From NCBI GenBank assembly GCA_036446835.1, contig JAZFTT010000080.1, forward strand, positions 1 to 12,623: a stretch of DNA of 12,623 bases, given 5' to 3'. Of the stretch, positions 1 through 5,470 are shown in pieces. Below the pieces are notes generated by a model, which did not search any database, was not told the origin of the DNA, and saw only the letters and a program-made list of their open reading frames with translations. The translations under genes were made by a program, and so were the position numbers. Positions within the stretch are counted from its first letter, which is position 1. The number at the start of each line of letters is the position of its first letter. This stretch comes from SZUA-217 sp036446835 (GTDB lineage Bacteria > Actinomycetota > Acidimicrobiia > Spongiisociales > ZC4RG35).

Positions 1-144
1 GATGTCGAGTCCGGTAACACCGTTCGGGTGAGAAACAACTTTCCCATCCGGATAACGAAGGTCTATTGGCATGTCATTTTCTCGCTAGCCTGGGTCGGCA
101 GAGTAATTCGGTGGTCGGAGATAGTCGCCGGCTTATCAAACTAA
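1..144 (+). CDS. C-terminal end of an unidentified protein (5' end outside window)
   Basis: Frame 1 is open from the first base to a TAA at 142-144 and encodes 47 residues ending in RWSEIVAGLSN. About two thirds of its codons end in G or C, which fits the coding regions of this window. The peptide is rich in V, I, W and R and contains a hydrophobic stretch (WHVIFSLAWVG). I do not recognise the family. Its stop lies 17 bases before the ATG of the next gene, which suggests co-transcription with the phosphotransferase-like gene. It also argues against the TTG at 66 being the real start of that gene, because that would need a long out-of-frame overlap. Confidence is limited by the short visible length. 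Confidence 0.5.
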   Translation, partial: DVESGNTVRVRNNFPIRITKVYWHVIFSLAWVGRVIRWSEIVAGLSN

Positions 145-161
145 GAGGGGTTACGCACGGT

Positions 162-992
162 ATGGACGCACGGGGACTGGTAGAGAGCCTCTACCCAAGC
201 GGTCGGATTCGCGAGTTGGCTGCCGGAGCCAACAAAATATTCCGCGTCACGGAGAACGAGACCGACACCTCGATCGTCAAGGTGTACCCGGTGGCTTCGC
301 GCGAAAAGCGTGAGCAGCACGCCCTCGAAGCACTCGCCGGCGTCGAGGGAGTTCCCACGATTCAGAATCATGGGGTCGAAGCCGAGATCGCTTGGCTCAA
401 AATGTCTGACGCCGGCGCCTGGAACCTGGCCAGTCTTCCCAAGAACCTCGACGTGATCGAGGCGGCAGGACAAACCCTTCTCAACGTCCACTCGTCGAAA
501 GCAGAAATTACCAACCTCGCAGTCGGAATCGACAGCGAATACGTGCTCAGCCACTACCGCTCGACCATCGAGCGTCTTGGTCGTTTTCGACGCCGATTCG
601 GAATGGACCAGGCCGTCCTCGACAGGGCCCTCGACATCGAGCCTCCACTCGCTACCACCCCCGTGCCCTCACACACAAGACCCATGCCCTCGAAGTTCAT
701 CGTGAACGAGGAGGGTCAGGTGACCCTCGTCGACTGGGAGTGGGCGACGCTCGGCCCGCCCGAATGGGACCTCACTCTTGCTGTGTGGCAGTTTGCCACC
801 GCCCATGGCGAGGACGCAGCAGCAGCCTTCCGCCGGGGTTACACGGCGGAACTCCCCGAAAGTCGTTATCGCTCATGGGTGGCCTATCACGCCGCGATGA
901 TGATGCTCGACGCTGCCGAAGTTCGCGACGGTCGTCTTGGCGACCTGTCATACCTGGTCAATGATCTGACCGAAGCCGTATTGGGCGGATAA
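162..992 (+). CDS. Aminoglycoside phosphotransferase-fold (APH/choline kinase-like) protein with a degenerate catalytic loop
   Basis: A 276-residue protein of the APH/choline-kinase superfamily. Seen: a glycine-rich start (AAGANKIFRV), a likely ATP-binding Lys40 in IVKVY, and a metal-binding DFG-equivalent at Asp191 in LVDWEWATLGPPEWDL, the pattern typical of this family. Where members have HGDxHxxN, this protein reads SHTRPMPSKF (His171, then Thr-Arg), so the catalytic Asp and the following Asn are not present. It may be a pseudokinase, or the motif may have been scrambled by small compensating indels (see findings). Start: ATG 162 is preferred over TTG 66, because AGAGGGG lies 11 bases upstream, the preceding gene ends at 144, and the extra 32 residues look non-coding. 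The substrate cannot be inferred. Confidence 0.8.
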   Translation: MDARGLVESLYPSGRIRELAAGANKIFRVTENETDTSIVKVYPVASREKREQHALEALAGVEGVPTIQNHGVEAEIAWLKMSDAGAWNLASLPKNLDVIEAAGQTLLNVHSSKAEITNLAVGIDSEYVLSHYRSTIERLGRFRRRFGMDQAVLDRALDIEPPLATTPVPSHTRPMPSKFIVNEEGQVTLVDWEWATLGPPEWDLTLAVWQFATAHGEDAAAAFRRGYTAELPESRYRSWVAYHAAMMMLDAAEVRDGRLGDLSYLVNDLTEAVLGG

Positions 993-1068
993 GCCACCGG
1001 ATCGAAATCCCCGGAATCCCCGGGCGCCTCTCATAGCCTCAACCTGGCATTAGCAAGGAGGACGAACG

Positions 1069-1278
1069 GTGATTGAAGCTCTGGTAGCGGCCACTGCAAC
1101 CACAGGTTTGTTCGCTCTCGCCAAGGGAATCAGGGGCAACCAGACGTTTCGGGTGAATCCGACTCTCGCGGTGCTTCCGCGGGATGAGCGCGGCGACGAT
1201 CTGCCTTGCCCATGGTGCTACGCCCCCACGGACGAGCATGACTCTCGCTGCACCGGGTGTGGACAGGAATTCGGCTGA
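1069..1278 (+). CDS. Small zinc-ribbon protein
   Basis: A 69-residue protein starting at GTG 1069, with an excellent Shine-Dalgarno (AAGGAGG, 1055-1061) seven bases upstream. Residues 3-20 (EALVAATATTGLFALAKG) are hydrophobic and could be a membrane anchor or an amphipathic helix. The C-terminus holds a four-cysteine knuckle pair, CPWC (Cys47, Cys50) and CTGC (Cys61, Cys64), the spacing of a rubredoxin-type zinc ribbon. Such small proteins usually bind one zinc ion and act in protein or nucleic-acid contacts, but the partner is unknown. The patatin gene follows after an 88-base gap. The strong ribosome site and the zinc motif make it a real gene. Its specific role is not inferable. Confidence 0.75.
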   Translation: MIEALVAATATTGLFALAKGIRGNQTFRVNPTLAVLPRDERGDDLPCPWCYAPTDEHDSRCTGCGQEFG

Positions 1279-1366
1279 ACCGACCACCACAAACCAATCG
1301 AATCATTCGAGCCGGCCTACTGCGTCGATACCTACAGACGCGGCGCCGATACCTATGGTGAGATGA

Positions 1367-2344
1367 GTGAGCAAGGTAGGACTCGTCCTCGGTGGTGGGG
1401 GCATCACTGGTGCGGCATACGAGATGGCCGCCCTCATGGCAATCGAGTTGGCGACCGGGTGGGATCCCAACGATGCCGAAGTGATTGTCGGCACCTCGTC
1501 TGGATCCTTTGTCGCTTCGCTGGTTCGCAACGAAGCTCTAACCCTCGACTCCATGGTGAGACCGTCGGACAATCGTGATGATGTCACCGAGCGCATCAGA
1601 TCTCATGTGTTCATCAAAGCTCCGAGCCTCAATGTTGGAAGGTGGGTGCGCCATGGGATCGTTCCCGGAGTCCGACGACCCGGGCTGACGCTCTTCCTTG
1701 GCTCGCCTGCGCGCTATCACGCCAGGGGTATCGCCGATTGGGTCACCACCCATATCGGATCCGATGCCGCGCTGTCCTGGCCGAACCGTCCAACTGCCAT
1801 TGTCGCTCATGACCTCCGCTCCAACAGCCGCACCGTGTTCGGAACCGACTCGGCGCCAGAAGTCGGTATCGCCGAGGCAGTGGCTGCCTCGTCAGCCATA
1901 CCGCTCATCTTTCGCCCCTACTCACTGGACCATGGCCTGTATGTCGACGGTGGCGTCTCCTCGGGGACCCATGCTGATCTGGTGCTCGGATCGCCGGAGC
2001 CTCTCGATCTGGTGTTGGTCATAGCTCCACTCGCCGCGGAGGTGTCGCGTATGCGGGCCCGCTTCCACGAGAAGGTCTTCGACCGAGTTGGCACGCGGTC
2101 TCTCACTGAGGAAATCGATCTGATCAAATCGGCTTGGCCTGACTGCGATATCGTGAGCCTGAGCCCTTCTCCCTCGGTTCAGAACGCATCACGCCCAAAT
2201 CCGATGGACGCGTCACGCTCTGTTCCGACGTTCATGCGGACCCTCGTCTCGATGAAACGTACACTTGGGCGACCTGAGGTCTGGAAGCCACTCGAGCACC
2301 ATCTCATGGCCAATGCACGGTCGCAGGGGGTGTCTACGCGCTAG
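1367..2344 (+). CDS. Patatin-like phospholipase family protein
   Basis: A 325-residue acyl hydrolase of the patatin/RssA type, which uses a Ser-Asp dyad to cleave lipid acyl esters. Seen: the oxyanion-hole glycine loop GGGGITG (9-15), the nucleophile elbow GTSSG with Ser44, and the Asp box VDGG with Asp194. All the residues expected for catalysis are present. No signal peptide is visible, so it is probably cytoplasmic or membrane-peripheral like bacterial RssA homologues. The start is GTG 1367. An in-frame ATG at 1355 is cut off by a TGA at 1364, and the ATG at 1363 is in another frame. The gene converges on the DUF368 gene and overlaps its end by 11 bp (2334-2344). The lipid substrate is unknown. 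Confidence 0.9.
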   Translation: MSKVGLVLGGGGITGAAYEMAALMAIELATGWDPNDAEVIVGTSSGSFVASLVRNEALTLDSMVRPSDNRDDVTERIRSHVFIKAPSLNVGRWVRHGIVPGVRRPGLTLFLGSPARYHARGIADWVTTHIGSDAALSWPNRPTAIVAHDLRSNSRTVFGTDSAPEVGIAEAVAASSAIPLIFRPYSLDHGLYVDGGVSSGTHADLVLGSPEPLDLVLVIAPLAAEVSRMRARFHEKVFDRVGTRSLTEEIDLIKSAWPDCDIVSLSPSPSVQNASRPNPMDASRSVPTFMRTLVSMKRTLGRPEVWKPLEHHLMANARSQGVSTR

Positions 2345-3260
2345 CCACGGACTCCCGCGACATAGCAAGCCGGGAAATGAGGATCACAATCATCGCACCA
2401 ACAAGCATCGCGGTGAACACCGAGATCCAGTCATTGCCGGGCGTCCCAAGCTCGGAGCTTCCGACTCCATCAGGCCAGGGCCAGAGGATCCGCATCGAGC
2501 CCGCCATCAGCCCGATGAGCGCGGCCAGAACGTTGTCGTAGTGGTGTTCCAGCAACCAATGGAGAAGCTGGGAGAAGAGAGCAAGGCCAACCATTGCACC
2601 CAGCGCAAACACGGTGATCGTGCCGAACTCCCGATCTGTGACCGCAGCCAACACCGGGGCGTACATGCCCAGCATCAGAAGAATCAGAGAGCCCGAGATG
2701 CCAGGAAGAATCATGGCGCAGATCGCAAGGGCTCCGGCACCGAAGAACGCCAATGAAGACGGGTCTTCTCTGATTTGGCCTTCACCCAACCCGAGGGCGA
2801 CAAACAGCACCAGACCTACAATCGAGGCGATCACCACCTGACGCCACGTGGCCCCTCGAAGAAGTCTCCACGCGATACCGATCGACCCCAGCACCAGACC
2901 AAAGAACACCCCGGCGATCACCTCGGGTCGCTCTTCCAGCTGGTGCTCGAGAAAGCTGGCAAGGAGGACAACCGCTAGAAGGATCCCTGCGAGAAGCGGA
3001 ACAAAGAATCGCCACTCGACACTGCTGAGGTGATCCCTGAACCCGGCGATATCGGCTTTGATCATCGACCCCAGGGCGGAGCTTCCCTGCCGAATCGAAG
3101 CGACGAGCCTTTCATAGATTCCGAGAACGAGCGCGATGGTCCCTCCGGAGACTCCGGGCACCAGGTCGGCGGTTCCCATCAAGAACCCGCCAACCAGCGA
3201 TCGCAAGACCTGTCTCAGCACGGTGCGAGTATGACGAGACGCTGGGAAGCGACCAAGCAA
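2334..3260 (-). CDS. DUF368 family membrane protein (PopT-type polyprenyl-phosphate transporter)
   Basis: An integral membrane protein of up to 308 residues with the family signature GFLMGTADLVPGVSGGT near the N-terminus and a second, related motif LPGISGS about 150 residues later, the internal repeat typical of DUF368. Several long hydrophobic segments are visible. DUF368 proteins of the PopT type are reported to recycle undecaprenyl-phosphate across the membrane for cell-wall synthesis; that role here is inferred from family. Start: TTG 3260 directly follows the stop of the dehydratase gene (3261-3263). An internal GTG at 3221, giving a start MLRQVLRSLVGGF, is equally plausible and would shorten the protein by 13 residues. 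It appears translationally coupled to the dehydratase gene. Its stop lies inside the 3' end of the patatin gene. Confidence 0.9.
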   Translation of the reverse strand: MLGRFPASRHTRTVLRQVLRSLVGGFLMGTADLVPGVSGGTIALVLGIYERLVASIRQGSSALGSMIKADIAGFRDHLSSVEWRFFVPLLAGILLAVVLLASFLEHQLEERPEVIAGVFFGLVLGSIGIAWRLLRGATWRQVVIASIVGLVLFVALGLGEGQIREDPSSLAFFGAGALAICAMILPGISGSLILLMLGMYAPVLAAVTDREFGTITVFALGAMVGLALFSQLLHWLLEHHYDNVLAALIGLMAGSMRILWPWPDGVGSSELGTPGNDWISVFTAMLVGAMIVILISRLAMSRESVASA

Positions 3261-4190
3261 TCAGCCAAGAGACCCAAGGCCCACATTGGCGCCTGAGATG
3301 AGAGCGACAACGTGCTCCCCTGGGTCGGGCTGGTAGGCGCCCGACATCAGTGCCGCAACAGTGGTCGCCGCCGCAGGCTCGATGGCCAGTCTGACGTTGT
3401 CCCAGATCCATGTCTGAGCAGCGATGATCCCGGCATCCTTGACCAGCACCGAATCGTCGATCCATCGGCTGGCATGCCAGGCGTACTCCCCGATCGTCTC
3501 GGCTCCGAGAGAAGACACCGCCACTCCCCCGACGTCGACGACGGTTGGCCGTCCGGCCTTGCGGGCGGCGTAAAAGCTGGCACAGCCCTCGGGTTCGGTG
3601 GCAACGACCAGCACGTCATCACGAAACCAGCTGGCCACTCCACCGATGAGGCCACCACCACCGACCGCGACCAACACCGAATCGACATCTGGAACCTGGC
3701 CGGCGATCTCTCTTCCTGCCGTCCCTTGGCCTGCAACCACCTCTGGCTGGTCGTAGGCATGCGCCTGAAACGCTCCACTGTCGGCCGCCCACTCTTCGCA
3801 AGCGGCGAGGGCCTGGTAGTAGTACCCGGGGATCACACGAATCTCCGCCCCGTACGTGGAGATTCTGTCGATCTTCTCGACCGGCGATGTCTCCGGGACG
3901 AAGACAGTTGCCGGGTAGCCAAGCCTGGAACAGGCGTAGGCAATTGCGATGCCGAAATTCCCACCCGAGGCCGCGGCAACACCCGAGGGAGGGATCTCTC
4001 GTGCTGTCAGGACGGAGAATGCGCCGCGCGGCTTGAAAGATCCCGTGAGTTGCAGATTGTCCAGTTTGAGCGAAAGTCGATATCCGGCATCGAACACGTC
4101 GCCCAGTTCGACTACCGGGGTCAGCCTCGTGAACGGGCCAATCCGGTCGGCCGCCAATTCAATGTCGGAGCGGGTGACCTCGAAATCCAC
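3261..4190 (-). CDS. PLP-dependent threonine/serine dehydratase
   Basis: A 309-residue fold-type II PLP enzyme that would deaminate L-threonine or L-serine to a 2-oxoacid and ammonia. Seen: the PLP lysine in SFKPRGA (Lys53), the carboxylate-binding loop SGGN (75-78), the phosphate-binding glycine loop GGGGLIGG (177-184) and the C-terminal SGANVG (Ser299) that contacts the pyridine nitrogen in this family. The length matches the short form without the C-terminal ACT-type regulatory domain of biosynthetic IlvA. A catabolic threonine/serine dehydratase, or a racemase/dehydratase of the same fold, is therefore most likely. GTG start at 4190 with no strong Shine-Dalgarno. It lies 26 bp downstream of the DUF3237-like ORFs and abuts the DUF368 gene, suggesting one transcript. 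Confidence 0.88.
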   Translation of the reverse strand: MDFEVTRSDIELAADRIGPFTRLTPVVELGDVFDAGYRLSLKLDNLQLTGSFKPRGAFSVLTAREIPPSGVAAASGGNFGIAIAYACSRLGYPATVFVPETSPVEKIDRISTYGAEIRVIPGYYYQALAACEEWAADSGAFQAHAYDQPEVVAGQGTAGREIAGQVPDVDSVLVAVGGGGLIGGVASWFRDDVLVVATEPEGCASFYAARKAGRPTVVDVGGVAVSSLGAETIGEYAWHASRWIDDSVLVKDAGIIAAQTWIWDNVRLAIEPAAATTVAALMSGAYQPDPGEHVVALISGANVGLGSLG

Positions 4191-4216
4191 CCGGAAACCC
4201 TAGAGCGGACTTCGCA

Positions 4217-4408
4217 TCAAGAAGGGGGGTCTGGCTTGAGAGCGTATGCCACGGTCTGGAACCGAAGGCTGTTGACATCGATCTCGCCTTCCTCAAACCC
4301 CCACCGGTCATTCAGCCATTGGAGGCTGGGCTCGTCCGTGAACCATTGGACCGGTCCGCCAAGCAGACGACGGCCATCCTCATCAGCACTGAGACTGATA
4401 CCCCTCAT
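4217..4408 (-). CDS. C-terminal part of a DUF3237-like protein, in a shifted frame
   Basis: A 63-residue ORF starting at the ATG that overlaps the stop of the upstream ORF as ATGA (4405-4408). It contains a segment, GPVQWFTDEPSLQWLNDRWG, that resembles the late part of DUF3237-type domains, where an aromatic strand is followed by D-P-x-Y/L-x-WLN. Alone it is too short to fold as that domain. Joined to the ORF at 4405-4653 it gives about 145 residues, the normal family size. The joined span of 437 bases is one short of a multiple of three, so a single missing base explains the split. Either the gene is broken (or mis-sequenced) or the two halves are translated as coupled chains. DUF3237 proteins have no firmly established function. 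The family assignment is from pattern recall. Confidence 0.5.
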   Translation of the reverse strand: MRGISLSADEDGRRLLGGPVQWFTDEPSLQWLNDRWGFEEGEIDVNSLRFQTVAYALKPDPPS

Positions 4409-4653
4409 CCGGTATAGAACCGGGCGCTGTAACCGTCAAGATGGATCACACCTGATATATCCGGGAGAAACACCCCGTCCGGTTGGCGTGTCGGAAAATT
4501 GGTCCACTCGATGCGCCCTGATCTCCCCTCCCAAGTGACCAATCCCTCGCCCCTACCGAACGCCTGCACGAATGCGCCATCGTAGAGCTCGGCATCGGCC
4601 CAAGAGTTTTCGTCATAGCCTTGATCCGTCGAGTAGAGAGCACGGCTTTCCAC
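4405..4653 (-). CDS. N-terminal part of a DUF3237-like protein
   Basis: An 82-residue ORF from GTG 4653 ending at TGA 4405-4407. Its middle (GRGEGLVTWEGRSGRIEW) and its end (RQPDGVFLPDISGVIHLDG) follow the order seen in DUF3237-like barrel proteins: a strand with bulky residues, a PDG turn, then a strand entering an acidic or charged hairpin. The hairpin strand ARFYTG is interrupted by the stop and resumes in the other frame as MRGISL. No clear Shine-Dalgarno precedes GTG 4653, and the frame stays open further upstream without a better start, so the N-terminus is uncertain. It lies first in the set leading to the dehydratase and DUF368 genes. Function unknown. Confidence 0.5.
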   Translation of the reverse strand: MESRALYSTDQGYDENSWADAELYDGAFVQAFGRGEGLVTWEGRSGRIEWTNFPTRQPDGVFLPDISGVIHLDGYSARFYTG

Positions 4654-4711
4654 CGACGAAGAATAGGCGAGAGGATGGCAGCTAAGGCGCGGTTCCCCTT
4701 GGGCTTTGGTC

Positions 4712-4763
4712 TCGCGTAGGCGGTCCAGGACTTGAACGTGCGACAGAAGTTGGGCCTACGCGA
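4712..4763. repeat. 10-bp perfect inverted repeat enclosing a tRNA T-arm-like segment
   Basis: TCGCGTAGGC (4712-4721) is exactly complementary to GCCTACGCGA (4754-4763), leaving a 32-base interval. On the minus strand the interval carries a T-loop-like TTCAAGT flanked by CACG and CCTG, which pair except for one position. The transcript could fold into a stem capped by a T-arm-like hairpin. Confidence 0.6.
4716..4744 (-). repeat. Diverged direct repeat of the tRNA-Val 3' end (att-like relic)
   Basis: These 29 bases match 5328-5356, the acceptor 3' strand, T arm and first variable bases of the tRNA-Val gene, at 25 of 29 positions, in the same orientation and without gaps. Integrating elements that enter at the 3' end of a tRNA gene leave exactly this kind of direct repeat on the far side. 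Because the tRNA is on the minus strand, its 3' side faces lower coordinates, so the relic is where a left attachment site would be expected. The bracketed DNA is only about 600 bp and has no integrase. Confidence 0.6.
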
Positions 4764-4801
4764 TCGGCGGTGGGGTGGTCGGCTGTGGTTCTATGAAAGA
4801 A

Positions 4802-4824
4802 CCCCCTCCCGTGTGGGGAAGGGG
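4802..4824 (-). terminator. Possible intrinsic terminator for the exported-peptide gene
   Basis: A C-rich arm (CCCCCTCCC, 4802-4810) and a G-rich arm (GGGGAAGGGG, 4815-4824) can pair around GTGT with a small internal mismatch. Read on the minus strand the stem is followed by TTCTTTC. It lies about 65 bases past the stop of the decayed gene at 4891. A separate 6-bp stem (GGTTCT 4787-4792, AGAACC 4798-4803) overlaps its end. Confidence 0.4.
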
Positions 4825-4890
4825 CCCTCTTGGCGTCTTATTCGATAGCACGCCCGGCCCGACTGATCGAACCGGGAAGAGCCTCGAGGA

Positions 4891-5133
4891 TTACTGGCAG
4901 TGCGGGTTGTTTACCGGCCGGAAGCCACCATCGCCGACCGTGAGGGGGAGCGTTTCCGACATCTCTTGGGATGAGTCCGCTAATCGGGCCACCTTGGGCG
5001 ACGGCTGCCCCGGAGTTACCGTTGCGAATGCCACAAGTCAACGGTGTATGCCGTGCACATGGGCTGAGGCGGCGGGCGCCACCATCAACGCCAGGAGGGC
5101 CGCCAGCATCATCGCCAGCACGATTCGTCTCAT
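4891..5133 (-). pseudogene. Small exported protein gene with two compensating frameshifts
   Basis: ATG 5133, with GGAAG five bases upstream, opens a clear Sec signal peptide: MRRIV, then a hydrophobic core of A, L and M ending VAPAASA-HVHG. The frame stops at 5040-5038 after only 31 residues. One frame over, reading continues sensibly as TPLTCGIRNGNSG and GGPISGLIPRDVGNAP. After a run of five G (4944-4948 on the plus strand) it continues in the original frame as LTVGDGGFRPVNNPHCQ and stops at TAA 4891-4893. One base missing near 5047-5049 and one extra base in the G run would restore a protein of 80 residues. The composition (G, P, N, a short secreted chain starting AHVHG) recalls small secreted actinobacterial proteins of unknown role. 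Either it is a decayed gene or the sequence contains two indel errors. Confidence 0.55.
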
Positions 5134-5296
5134 TCGATCTTCCGTTCTTTCGCGATGCCTCGCGCCAATGAATACGTAGTAACCCGAGAATCGGCTCAAT
5201 CGTCTTCCTCGCCATCGACGACGACTCTCACCCACAACGGATGCAGTTGGCAACTATCACCAAACGACGGCCAGGTAGACATGACTCCAAACGTGA

Positions 5297-5326
5297 GATA
5301 AACCCCCTGTTTCCAGGGGGTTTATC
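5297..5326 (-). terminator. Perfect hairpin terminator behind tRNA-Val
   Basis: GATAAACCCCCTG (5297-5309) and CAGGGGGTTTATC (5314-5326) form a perfect 13-bp stem with a four-base loop that reads GAAA, a GNRA tetraloop, on the minus strand. It begins two bases after the tRNA discriminator base, so it would end the tRNA transcript directly. The T tract is partly within the stem (TTTAT) and no longer run follows. Because it is symmetrical it may also work in the other direction. Confidence 0.85.
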
Positions 5327-5328
5327 GG

Positions 5329-5402
5329 TGGGCGGTACAGGACTTGAACCTGTGACCTCTCGCGTGTGAGGCGAGCGCTCTACCAGACTGAGCTAACCGC
5401 CC
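5329..5402 (-). tRNA. tRNA-Val (anticodon CAC)
   Basis: A complete 74-base cloverleaf on the minus strand. The acceptor stem GGGCGGT pairs with ACCGCCC (5330-5336). The D arm is GCTC/GAGC with loop AGTCTGGTA. The anticodon stem CTCGC/GCGAG holds the loop CTCACAC with U33 and anticodon CAC at 5366-5368. The T arm is ACAGG/CCTGT with loop TTCAAGT, and the discriminator base is A. All stems pair. The anticodon CAC reads the valine codon GUG. CCA is not encoded (the DNA reads CCG), so it must be added after transcription. A hairpin follows immediately and a plausible promoter precedes it. Partial copies of this gene occur at 4716-4744 and 8225-8296. Confidence 0.96.
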
Positions 5403-5412
5403 GTACTCGGCA

Positions 5413-5441
5413 AGATTACCGACGGGCGCTCGGCTAGTCGA
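5413..5441 (-). promoter_or_regulatory. Likely promoter of tRNA-Val
   Basis: On the minus strand, TCGACT (5441-5436) resembles a -35 box (4 of 6 bases of TTGACA). It is followed, after exactly 17 bases, by TAATCT (5418-5413) as a -10 box. The -10 ends ten bases before the first tRNA base at 5402, a normal distance for a tRNA promoter with a very short leader. Confidence 0.5.
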
Positions 5442-5470
5442 TCCCGTCAGCCCGATGGCACAATGCCGCC

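Noticed and set aside
66..161. Upstream extension of the APH-like gene from TTG 66
   Set aside because: The added residues lack family resemblance, overlap the end of another likely gene and have no ribosome site.
3312..4538. A 408-codon plus-strand open frame
   Set aside because: It is antisense to the dehydratase and DUF3237-like genes, has no domain, and is a product of the high GC content; the minus-strand genes have clear catalytic motifs.
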